From Phocoena phocoena (lineage: Eukaryota > Chordata > Mammalia > Artiodactyla > Phocoenidae), in assembly GCF_963924675.1 (NCBI RefSeq), contig NC_089236.1, forward strand, positions 64,069,306 through 64,133,305: DNA of 64,000 nt. Reading direction: 5' to 3'. Below, one piece after another: positions 48,171 through 57,100 of the stretch (within the stretch, counting starts at the first letter, position 1; the number at the start of each line of letters is the position of its first letter). The notes under the pieces are model-generated. The model did no database searches, was not told where the DNA came from, and was given only the letters and a program-made list of their open reading frames with translations. Position numbers and translations under genes: made by a program.

Positions 48171-48946
48171 TTAAGCTAAGAACCAACTACAAACAATGAT
48201 TACCTAGTACTTTGTAGTTTAAAAAGTCAATCATGCAAATTTGCCATAGGGAAAACCTAAGGGGAGTCAGGAAGTAAACCTTTCTATCTTTCTAAATAAT
48301 AGGAAGGTAATCCATCTTAGCCCTCTTTTGTTATGCAGCACAAGGCTAGGAGCTGTGGCCAGATGGAACAAGCCACAGAGAACTCAGTTAATGCACACCT
48401 GCAGTTGAATAGAACTCAAGAATATGGTACTTAAGTTTTACTGGGAAATTAATACACATATGTGAAATCTCTAAAAAGGGTTTGGTTGAGTACATAATTA
48501 AATGTTAGGCTCTAAAAGAGTTATAGAAGTTGAGTAGTGAAACAATGTCAGTGGGCTGCAGTAATAAGTAAAGGCTTCAGGAGAAAGGAGTATTCATCCT
48601 ATCAGAAGCACGGACATTTGATTATCAAAGAGAAGTATGAAGAAAGGGAGAAAAGAGGCAGTTTAATTTAAGGCAGAGATGGAAGTAAAACGTGGAAGTG
48701 AGACACAAGTACGTGGGAATCGTGAGGGAAGGAGCTGCAGCTTTTGGGGGGCAGCGCGGAGGGGGAAGGGGGAAGCAGGACACTTGGGGGGCCAGTTAAT
48801 ATGTGCTTTGACCAAAGGCTGATGGACCTGATTACCAGGAGAAACAAAGAGTCATTACACATTTTCAGAACTCAATGACATGATACAAGCAGCATGACAA
48901 GAAACTTAAACTGCTCTTTGAACCAAAGATACATTGTGTTTCTTGT
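48171..48946. other. Unassigned sequence
   Basis: No firm identification. The purine-rich stretch 48590-48860 faintly resembles reversed L2 but lacks clear landmarks. Confidence 0.4.
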
Positions 48947-49063
48947 AAGGTGACCGTTAAAGAAAACCAAACATAAGTTCATGAAAGCATAGATAGTAAC
49001 GCTGGAAAGGAAAGAAAGATTTAGAAATGCCAAAGCACTAAATGAACCCAGTGACCAGTAGCC

Positions 49064-49617
49064 TGTGGAAGTGAGGCAGGAGACAAATGGGCCCCAGGCT
49101 GAGCAGCTGGAATCTGTTCCCTGTGGACAGATACTCCAAGATAAAGATGATGGCAGGAGTTGAGTCCTGCTTAGATAAAAGATAGAGACCACATATTTCT
49201 CATTCTTGAGGTCAAGGAGACCTCCCAAACTACACATGCACAGAAAGGTTCCCCAGGGCTCAGAGAAGGGAGGGGGCGCCAGACCATAATATATTCTGTC
49301 AACTTCCCAGAGACCCTTGTGCTGGAATCCATCTTGGCTAGAAGGTGCACATGCACACAGAAGAGGGTCCTGAGTCAGACCAAATGTGGACTCAGAGCCA
49401 GACAAAGCAAGATGATTGGCCAGAGGAAACCTGGAAGAACTGCCCCCATATAAGTGATTTAAACTACCCCAAAGGCACAACTCTTTCTCTGAGCCTGCCC
49501 GTGTGTCTATCTACACATGACTTTTTCCCTCCTAATAAACTCTTTACTTGTTTCACTACTTTTTGTCTCTCTGCTGAAATTCCTTTCTCCAGAGCAGACG
49601 AGCCAGGGCCTTGTCAC
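49064..49617 (+). repeat. Solo LTR, ERV type
   Basis: It begins TGTGGAAGTGAGG and ends CTTGTCA(C). The U3-like part contains GATTGGCCAGAGG (inverted CCAAT) at about 49412 and a CATATAAG TATA-like box at about 49447. AATAAA occurs at 49535, followed by the GTTTCACTACTTTTTGTCTCTCTGCTG segment typical of R/U5. The hexamers flanking the ends are GTAGCC (49058) and CTAGCC (49617), a possible 5-6-bp duplication with one difference. No gag, pol or env sequence adjoins it. The family is not named. Confidence 0.55.
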
Positions 49618-49622
49618 TAGCC

Positions 49623-49852
49623 ACTGGCCCTCCTGGTCTAGTGGCTAGGATTCAGTGCTCTCACTGCCACGGCCTGGCTTCAATCCCCGGTCAGGGAACT
49701 GAGATCCTGCTTCAAGGCTCCGCAGGCTCCGGTCACCTCACAGCCACCTGAGATCAGAAGGTACAGGTCAGCAAAAAGTAAAAGAAACCACTCAAGATAC
49801 AGACACTGTGAACGGTGCTGCTCCAAATAGAGAAATTTAAAAAATAAATACA
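49623..49852 (+). repeat. tRNA-Glu-like SINE segment
   Basis: 'CCTGGTCTAGTGGCTAGGATTC' and 'CCACGGCCTGGCTTCAATCCCCGGTCAGGGAAC' follow tRNA-Glu closely, including A-box-like TGGTCTAGTGG and B-box-like GGCTTCAATCC. It keeps the tRNA sequence more faithfully than the CHR SINEs here do. After it comes an unrelated tail (…GGCTCCGGTCACCTCAC…) and an A-rich end. The anticodon region (GCTCTCACTGCC) is compatible with a CTC anticodon. It could be a tRNA pseudogene head of a SINE rather than a functional tRNA gene: the acceptor 5' strand does not pair properly. Confidence 0.6.
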
Positions 49853-49871
49853 AAGGTGACCGTTAAAGAAA

Positions 49872-50180
49872 GGATAGAGAGGATAAAGGGGGAATATTTT
49901 GATGGGAAAAGACAAAGCTTTTACATTTTCAAAGGAAAAGATTAATAAGTACCTAGAATTGTTAGGGATTTGGGACCGAAGGTGAGAATTTCAGGGTCTA
50001 GACAAGATGGTTATATACTCCAAAGAGTAACGGGATGTGGAAGCCAAAGCCAGCTTGGGCGGGGAAGCTGGTGGAGAAAAGAATCGTTAAGGTTAGGAGA
50101 AGAAAAGTGAAACCATGAAAGGTCCAGAGATCTGGAAACAAGAGAATAAAGTATCTCAGATGTCAAAAAAATAGTATTTT
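49872..50180. other. Unassigned sequence
   Basis: Purine-rich, no clear family. Confidence 0.45.
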
Positions 50181-50182
50181 GG

Positions 50183-50392
50183 GGGTTTCCCTGGTGGCGC
50201 AGTGGTTGAGAGTCCGCCTGCCGTTGCAGGGGACACGGGTTCGTGCCCCGGTCTGGGAAGATCCCACATGCCGCTGAGCGGCTGGGCCAGTGAGCCATGG
50301 CCGCTGAGCCTGTGCGTCCGGAGCTTGTGCTCCACAACGGGAGAGGCCACAGCAGTGAGAGGCCTGTGTGACGCAAAAAAAAGAAAAGAAAA
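50183..50392 (+). mobile_element. Short-form CHR SINE, first of adjacent pair
   Basis: Starts GGGTTTCCCTGGTGGCGCAG; has B box GGGTTCGTGCCCC, 'GATCCCACATGCCGCTGAGCGG', and 'GGGAGAGGCCACAGCAGTGAG', ending in an A-rich tail with G's. It is followed after about ten bases by a second, long-form CHR copy. No convincing target duplication was found for either copy. Confidence 0.95.
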
Positions 50393-50402
50393 GTGTGAAG
50401 TG

Positions 50403-50760
50403 GGGCTTCCCTGGTGGCACAGTGGTTGAGAGTCTGCCTGCCAATGCAGGGGACGTGGGTTCGATCCCTGATCCGGGAAGATCCCACATGCCACGGAGCA
50501 ACTAAGCCTGAGCTCCACGACTACTGAGCCTGTGCTCTAGAGCCCACGAGTCACAACTACTGAGCCCGTGTGCCACAGCTATTGCAACCCGTGCACCTAG
50601 AGCCCATGCTCCGCAACAAAAGAAGCCGCCGCAATGAGAAGCCCAAGCACCGCAATGAAGAGTAGCCCTTGCTCACCACAACTAGAGAAAGCCTGCGCAC
50701 AGCAACGAAGACCCAATGCAGCCAAAAACAAATAAATAAATTTATTTAAAAAAAAAAAAA
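50403..50760 (+). mobile_element. Long-form CHR SINE, second of adjacent pair
   Basis: Full-length long subtype: GGGCTTCCCTGGTGGCACAG head, B box GGGTTCGATCCC, repeated 'ACTACTGAGCC' units, 'GAAGAGTAGCCCTTGC', 'GACCCAATGCAGCC', AAATAAATAAATTTATTT and poly-A. It lies head to tail behind the short copy. Confidence 0.96.
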
Positions 50761-51562
50761 GCCAAGGGACATCTGCTTGAAACATCAGAAAACTTTTGAG
50801 AGAGGATATATCTTTGAGACTTGAGAGAAGAATAAAAGATAGATAGATAGATCAAATTAAAGTTGAGAGGTCTGATAGGATTGAGGTCTTCAAGAAAGAA
50901 AACAAGTCCTGAAAAGTTACAGAGAATAATCCAGGGAACCAGTGAGGGATAAGTAAAAGGAGTGCTGAGCGGGCGGACCTGGCCAAGTTGAGGCGGTACA
51001 GCAGGCTGAAGCAGGGCACCAGCTGCATGAAGTCGCAGGACTTTCTCTGGGAGCAGTCTGCAGTCTGCAAGCAGAAGGCTCGCCATGGCGCCATCCAAGG
51101 CTGGAGATGAGGAGGGCCCACGAGGGAGTCGAAAATGCTGGCAGGAGCACTGAGGCAGCTGATTGCTTAGCATTGTACATGGTGGGAAGGACTCAACTTT
51201 GGTCTGCTGAGAGAAGCTTGATTTTAGCCAAAAAAGGCCGGGATGAGTAATGTCGTAATTCCCAAAGCAGAAAGCAAGTTTCAACAGTTGTGGGAAAAGG
51301 AGACACAAGAAAATTCGCAGAAGAGCTGAATTTGCCACTTCTGAGTGACTGGGAGAGGTGTTTTATGACAGGGAGTTCCACTCATGGTTGATGTGTCAGG
51401 GAGGCGGCATTAACCATGAGATCAAGGGTTCTGATAGTTCAGAACTTGGAGGTTGAAGAATGTCATTTTGGATGAGAGAATGAAACCGTGAAGAGGTAGG
51501 CCATGAGCTGGATTCTACTGGTTTGGGTAAATGAATTTTGATTTTTTTTTTTTTCCTCTGAG
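50761..51562. other. Unassigned sequence
   Basis: A short GATA tract lies at about 50837-50852. The GC-richer segment 50965-51125 has open frames on the minus strand without recognisable motifs. No gene or family can be supported. Confidence 0.4.
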
Positions 51563-51741
51563 CAGCGGTTCTCAAAGTATGGGCTTCAGATGGGCACCAT
51601 CAGTGTCACATGAAAAACTGAAAAAACATAATTTCTTGGGCCCCACCTCTCTGTTGAATCAGAAACTCTGGGGATGAGACTCAACAATCCAGGTTTTAAC
51701 AGGCTCTCCAGGTGATGTGTGTTCAAGTTTGAGAACAACTG
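51563..51741 (+). repeat. MER5A hAT-Charlie element
   Basis: TIRs CAGCGGTTCTCAAAGTATGG and GTTTGAGAACAACTG; internal 'TTGGGCCCCACCTCTCTGTTGAATCAGAAACTCTGGGGATG' and 'TTTTAACAGGCTCTCCAGGTGATG'. The flanking octamers CCTCTGAG and TCTTGGAG retain 5 of 8 bases, consistent with a decayed 8-bp duplication. Confidence 0.88.
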
Positions 51742-51954
51742 TCTTGGAGAACAGAGCAAGGAAGATGAAAAGGATAGATGACAAGAACCTTATCTGTTAA
51801 AAAGTGGAGTGAGTGAGGCTTGATCAATATTCTGAAGCAATCACGTAAAACACAAGTAATAATGATAACCAAGCAATAAACACTTTTTTAAACCTTTTGC
51901 ATTTTAAACCTTTTGCATATATTTGAAAGTTTCATTCAAATGTATCTACATTTT

Positions 51955-52215
51955 CTGCAGAGCAAAGGAAAGACCTATGGAACAGGAGAAAAGATTTGCA
52001 AACCATATTTCTGATAAGAAGTTAATATCTAAACTAAATAAGAAACTCCTAGACTTTAATAGAAAAATACACAAATAACCTGATATAAAAATATGGGTAA
52101 AAAAATTGAATAGACATTTATCCGAAGAGGACACAAAAATGGCCAACAGATATATGAAAAGAGGCTTAACGTCAGGGAATTGCAGATCAAAACTACAAGA
52201 GTACCCCATACTGAA
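51955..52215 (+). mobile_element. Old L1 ORF2 fragment
   Basis: 'TATGGAACAGGAGAAAAGATTTGCAAACCATATTTCTGATAAG', 'GAATAGACATTTATCCGAAGAGGACACAAAAATGGCCAACAG', 'AATTGCAGATCAAAACTACAAGAG' match the L1 ORF2 C-terminal region. Both ends are truncated. Confidence 0.85.
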
Positions 52216-53794
52216 GCTCTATACCTGCTCTTCAATGACAATTTCATAAAAAAAAAAAGATTGGAATGTTTACCAACTGTTCATAGAAAATAATTGAAAA
52301 TTGCAAGAGGTGCATGCAAAGTTTAGGGATGCTGCATTTTAACAAGATAGAAAATAAATAGTTCAAAGGAGAAGAGTAAAATGTAGGAAAGTATAATTCA
52401 CAACATTATAAATATGAGGCTGTTTTGTGATTTTCTAAGAGCAACCTTTTAACAGATACATTCTGAGGAATCATGACAAGTTAGACATGTTACCAATTCC
52501 TGGTAATTACTTTATGAAAAAATACGATTCATTGTTATTATTTACACAAAAACAATTTTTACAGTGCTGTTTGAGTTTAATTATTTAAATGCCAGACTAA
52601 ACATGTTCTCTAGAGAAATCTCAGTAAAATTATAATTTCATTAGTAAACAATGAGGCCTATTTCTTTCTCTACTGTATACTTAGCTGTACTCTGGTGATG
52701 ACCAAGATGGGAATCCAAGTAACTGACAAAGCCTGAAGCTTTAGGGGCAGCAAGCACCCAACTAGGAAAAAGGCAGTATATAAATGCCCTCACGCTCACC
52801 CAAGCCTATGTATTCAATTTAAATGATTCGTAACTTATGTAATATAAACGCAATGCCAATGAAGTCTCTTAATACATCTGTTAAAATATATTTATCTCAA
52901 AAAATATTTCCAAATTTACTTAATTACAAAGGCAACATCTTTATGTTGTCTAAATGCAGTCTGCGTGCATTGTAGAAAGTAACAAAATTCAGATAAATAA
53001 TACCAAGAAAATTAAAATGCCATATTTCTACCATCCATAGATTGCTACACACACTCTTTAGACTAGACCTCAGTGTAACGCTTCCAAGATATTTTGGTAT
53101 CTCGCACACAAATACACACACCTCACATTTTTTTTCAGTTAGTTATCCTCTGTGTTTCCTTATCCATAAATGTTCATGTTACCTAATACATAGTCCATAT
53201 TCTAATTTCCCCAACTGACCCAGAAATACTCATTACAGTTGGTGTATCTAAACCAGAACACACGTTGGCTTCTGTTTGTTTTCTTTTCACAGTCCTTGAA
53301 TCTCTTCTTTTTAAATCTAACACACTTGCCCCTTCTGTTGTTATTTTCCTTCACAGTATTGACTCGTTGAGGAGACTTTGCCAGTTATACTGAAGAATAC
53401 TTCACCTTCTAGATGTGCTACAGAGTAACTTAGCTTATTCTTTTCTCTTGAATTTGGTTCTAAATACTTGGTGGATTCAGAACACACCACAGATGATGCA
53501 GTGCACATCAACACATCAGGAGACATCTGGATGACCCATCATTCATGACACTAAGACTAACCACAGAATTTAGGTCATGATAGATTCCTTCAGGTATAGC
53601 TACTTCTCTCCCTTGGGACTAGAAAGTTATCTCTGTGGTTTTACTTTGGTATCCTTCAAATACCCAATCCCTATCAAACCTAGTAGTCTTTACACTAATT
53701 GATAATCCTTGCCAGAATTGGTGTCCATTTAGGAGTTGCAAATTGCTGCTATTTTAAATCCTTCAAATTCAGAAAGCAGAATTAAACAGAATTA
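52216..53794. other. Unassigned; possible old repeat at 53240-53700
   Basis: The stretch with 'GATGACCCATCATTCATGAC' and 'GGTCATGATAGATTCC' has the style of an old LINE or medium-reiteration element, but no family could be fixed. The rest shows nothing recognisable. Confidence 0.4.
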
Positions 53795-54005
53795 TTATGG
53801 TTTCATTTACTTAGTGCTTACAAAGTGTCAGGTTCTGTGCAATGGTCTTTATAAGTACTGAGTCATTTAAACCTCATTCCAATCCTACAAGGTGGGTAAT
53901 ATCTAGTTCATGGAGCCAATGAGGAAACTGAGCCTATTAGAATAACCCTCTTCAAGAAGTTAAATCATCTGTTCTGGCTAGCTGCTCATTAATGTTCGAG
54001 GGAGA
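53795..54005 (-). repeat. MIR
   Basis: Reversed MIR landmarks: 'CTTAGTGCTTACAAAGTGTCAGGTTCTGTGC', 'TGAGTCATTTAAACCTCATTCCAATCCTACAAGGTGGG', 'CCAATGAGGAAACTGAGCC', 'AAGAAGTTAAATCATCTG'. Confidence 0.8.
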
Positions 54006-54439
54006 AGCTAAACCCTTCATCTGGCTTACTCCAAAGAATATGATATTTCCCGTTAAGTAACAATTTGCCTCCTCCAACCACAAATGTGTTTTGCTTTGGT
54101 TTAAAAAATTAATTCATTAATAATAATGTTAAAATGGCACTATGAAATATAACCTGTATATATTTGTATTTCCAGAAAACGAACAGTCTTACCCTATCAA
54201 GTGGAGGTAGTTTATGCTACCTCAGCTGAGTTCTCTCTGCCCCTCCTTCTCCCTCTTTAGCACTCAATTTCTAAAATCTCTTCAGTTAAATTTAAAAGAG
54301 TATTGGCATTTTTTGAAAATTCAAAATTGGGGGGTGGGAGGAGAGGTCAGAGGCAATGTTAGAGACCTTGTGAGGAAACCTCTGTTGGCTTATTTCCCCC
54401 AGAGTCACAAATGTGCACCTGGTATTAAAAAAGTCAAAT
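54006..54439. other. Unassigned sequence
   Basis: No recognised gene or repeat. Confidence 0.5.
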
Positions 54440-55310
54440 TATTATACTGAGGCTTTTTGAATATTTGTCACAAATACTCTCTTCCATTCCATGACTTACT
54501 ATGTTGCTGCCATTACGCTATATCCTGATGACCAGAAGTCCTTCATTTTAATGGTAGCAAATTTATCAATCTTTTTCTTTGTATTTTGCACCTCTGTCTG
54601 TAATAAATCCATTCTTACCCAAAAGGCAAGAAAATATTGTCTTTGGTTATCTTCTTTTAAAAGGTTACAGTTGTATTTTTCACATTGAACCTAACCGGAA
54701 TTATTTCTTTTCTTTTTTGGATATGGCATGAGTTAGTGATCCATTTTCTGCCTTATTATCTATTTATTTTGTTTTGATGATTGAAAGCTCAACCTTTTCC
54801 TCATTGAACTTCTAATAGACCTCCTGACCGAGTTCAAGTTCTATATTTGCTGGGTCTTCCTTTAAGATCAGTGACCTCTTGCATTAATCAATTTGTCTAC
54901 TGCCGTGTATGTACTACATATTGTTTAAGTATTACAACATTTTTATAAATCTTTCAGTTTGTTATTACATAAAAGAAACTTGGATAAGTGTGTCCTTTTC
55001 CACATGGACACACAAACACAGACATACACATAACAACTAAAATTTTGTTTGAAATGTTATATAAAATTTCACTGAATCAGTAGGTCTATTTGGGGAGAAT
55101 TAACATGTTTAAAATATTTAGTCTTTGAATCCATGTACTTGGAAAGTATCACTATTTATTTGTTTTTCTTAAATATCCTTAAAAGTTTACTATTTATGTA
55201 TGAAATCCCTTTGTATCTTTGGCTATATTTATTCTTAAACACTGCACATTATTATAGCTATTGTAAATTGTTTACCTTTTCAAATTGTGTTTGTTTTTTG
55301 TTTTTTTTTG
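54440..55310 (-). mobile_element. Old L1 ORF2 fragment, minus strand
   Basis: Reversed L1 3'-part features: 'TAATGGTAGCAAATTTATCAATCTTTTTCTTTG', 'GTTAGTGATCCATTTTCTGCC', 'AAAATTTCACTGAATCAGTAGGTCTATTTGGGGAGAATTAACATG', 'CTATTGTAAATTGTTTACC'. Strongly decayed L1M type. Confidence 0.65.
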
Positions 55311-55939
55311 TATTTTAATTTCAGGCCGCTCTTATTTCATGCTATACATAGCATAAAAGCTGTTTCCAGTCAGATGATGTCAGAAGGCTATAGATGTTGA
55401 AAAAAGAACAGAAAATACAAAATCTCTTTTGCAGACCCTTTTGCTATTAGCTGAAGGTACTAGATATCCATAGCTATAGCTATGACTAAGGTACGTGGCA
55501 CATTAAAAAAAAAATCCTGGTTCTACCATATTTACTGCTATGGTAGGTACTGGCACTACCATAGCATTAACAAAATTTTCACAAACCGAGATATCTGACT
55601 TCCATGTAACAGAAGTACGAATAGCAGATGGTTGAGGGAGCAATCAAGTTGTGTTTTCTAATTATATTTTACAAATGCGTAGAAATAAAAATTGCTGTTT
55701 GTATATTGATTTTTGAATCAAACATTACTAAATCTCATAAAATTCTAATCATTTTTCTTAAGAGTTGTTTTCTGTAAAGACAATCATATTTTGGCAAATG
55801 AATATTTTGTTTTACCTTTTGTTATTCTTATATACTTGCATTCTGTTTTCTTTTACTATTGTCCTGCCTTGAATTGCAAGGTAAAATTAGAAAAGAAATT
55901 ATAGTGGCTATCTTCGACCATGTTCTTACTTTTTGGGGA
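55311..55939. other. Unassigned insert between L1 fragments
   Basis: It interrupts two parts of what may be one L1 copy. It contains an 11-bp perfect hairpin at 55536-55566 described among the findings. No family is recognised. Confidence 0.4.
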
Positions 55940-56235
55940 AACGTTTTCAATGTTTCATCATAAAACATGATATTTGTTGTAGCTTTTGTATATATTTATC
56001 ATTTTCTAAGAATTCTTATGATTGGATACTGAGTTTTATTGAATACTTCCTTTGCATCTAATGATATTCTATGGGTTTCATTTTAATGTTTACATTACTT
56101 ATATTAATTACGTGAATTACATTAATATGTTTCATGATGGAAAACCATCCTTGCATTAGAAAATAAACACAACTTGATAAAATGTATCATATTTTTATAC
56201 TTGGCTAGATTTGTAATCTGTAATTTGTTGTTATA
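55940..56235 (-). mobile_element. Old L1 reverse-transcriptase fragment
   Basis: 'TGAGTTTTATTGAATACTTCCTTTGCATCTAATGATATTC', 'GTGAATTACATTAATATGTTTCATGATGG', 'CCATCCTTGCATTAGAAAATAAACACAACTTGATAAAATGTATC' match the reversed L1 RT region in the same order as the 27-31 kb copy. It continues the fragment at 54440-55310 toward ORF2 5'. Confidence 0.65.
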
Positions 56236-56239
56236 TGGG

Positions 56240-57100
56240 GGAAGACCCTATAAGCAGAGGGAAGAGCAAGTAAAAGGCTCTGGGTACAAAAGTACCTGGC
56301 ATATTCAAGGAACTGCACGAAATTCAGAGTAGCTGAGGAGAGTCAACAGAAGAGTAGAAAATGCATTTAGAAGGATAACGCAGGGCTAGATCCTGTCAGA
56401 CCTCGAAGGTCATATTAAGGCCCTGGCATTTACTCTGAGATAAAAAGCAGTGTAGGGCTTCCCTGGTGGCGCAGTGGTTGAGAGTCCGCCTGCCGATGCA
56501 GAGGACACGGGTTCGTGCCCCGGTCCGGGAAAATCCCACATGCTGCGGAGCGGCTGGGCCCGTGAGCCATGGCCGCTGAGCCTGCGCGTCCGGAGCCTGT
56601 GCTCCGCAATGGGAGAGGCCGCAACAGTGAGAGGCCCGTGTACTGCAAAAAAATAAAAATAAAAAATAAAAAAGCAGTGTAAGCATTTTAAGGAAATCTA
56701 CATTTTAACAGGATCACTCTGTCTGCCGTGTTAAAAGGAGATAGGATGGGGTAAGGGCAGAAGCAGAGAGACCATCCGAAGCATATTACATGAATGTTGA
56801 TAAAAAATGTTGAAAGCTTTGACCACGTGTGGTAGTGGGGATAACGTAGAAGACAGTTGCATATGCATTTCTGGAATCCAGCACTTGGGAGTCAACAACA
56901 TTTAGATAATATGTAAAGCCACGTGAGTGGAGTAGATCACTTAGGTAGTAAGTGTGACTAGAAAAGACAAGATGTCCAACTACTCTGCCCTGGGACACTC
57001 CAATATGTGAAGATAGAGTAGATGAACAGGAACCAGCAAAAGACAATGAGAGCAAGTGACTACAACTGTAAGAGGAAAACTAGGCAAGTGTGGCGTTGGA
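56240..57100 (-). repeat. L2 copy split by a CHR SINE
   Basis: Reversed L2 landmarks on both sides of the SINE: 'TATTCAAGGAACTGCACGAAATTCAGAGTAGCTG', 'AGGGCTAGATCCTGTCAGACCTCGAAGGTCATATTAAGG', then after the SINE 'AAGGAAATCTACATTTTAACAGGATCACTCTGTCTGCC'. Order and spacing are continuous across the insertion, so the L2 predates it. Confidence 0.7.
56455..56668 (+). mobile_element. Short-form CHR SINE in L2
   Basis: Full-length, CpG-rich and little diverged. B box GGGTTCGTGCCCC; tail of A's with interspersed T (AAAATAAAAATAAAA). Exact 13-bp duplication, AAAAAGCAGTGTA, at 56442-56454 and 56669-56681. Confidence 0.97.

Larger units (their letters stand above)
48966..49852 (+). mobile_element. 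Composite retroposon (LTR plus tRNA-Glu segment)
   Basis: An 887-bp unit between exact 19-bp direct repeats, AAGGTGACCGTTAAAGAAA, at 48947-48965 and 49853-49871. The repeats, the A-rich 3' end (AATTTAAAAAATAAATA) and the TTGT|AAGG target context indicate L1-type target-primed insertion. Inside are a 98-bp leader of unknown origin (48966-49063), an LTR-like segment (49064-49617), and a tRNA-Glu-like segment with downstream tail (49623-49852). I infer either a retroposed composite transcript or a smaller retroposon later invaded by a solo LTR. Confidence 0.6.

Noticed and set aside
48872..49480. 202-codon minus-strand frame
   Set aside because: It crosses the 5' flank, leader and most of the LTR of the composite element on its antisense strand and has no recognisable domain. 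Its length is most likely chance.
49628..49700. Functional tRNA-Glu gene
   Set aside because: The tRNA similarity is strong, but the 5' acceptor strand does not pair with the 3' side and the segment continues into a retroposon tail. A SINE head or tRNA pseudogene fits better.
50742..51338. 198-codon minus-strand frame
   Set aside because: It begins in unassigned sequence and ends in the SINE tail; overlapping alternative frames exist and no motif is visible.
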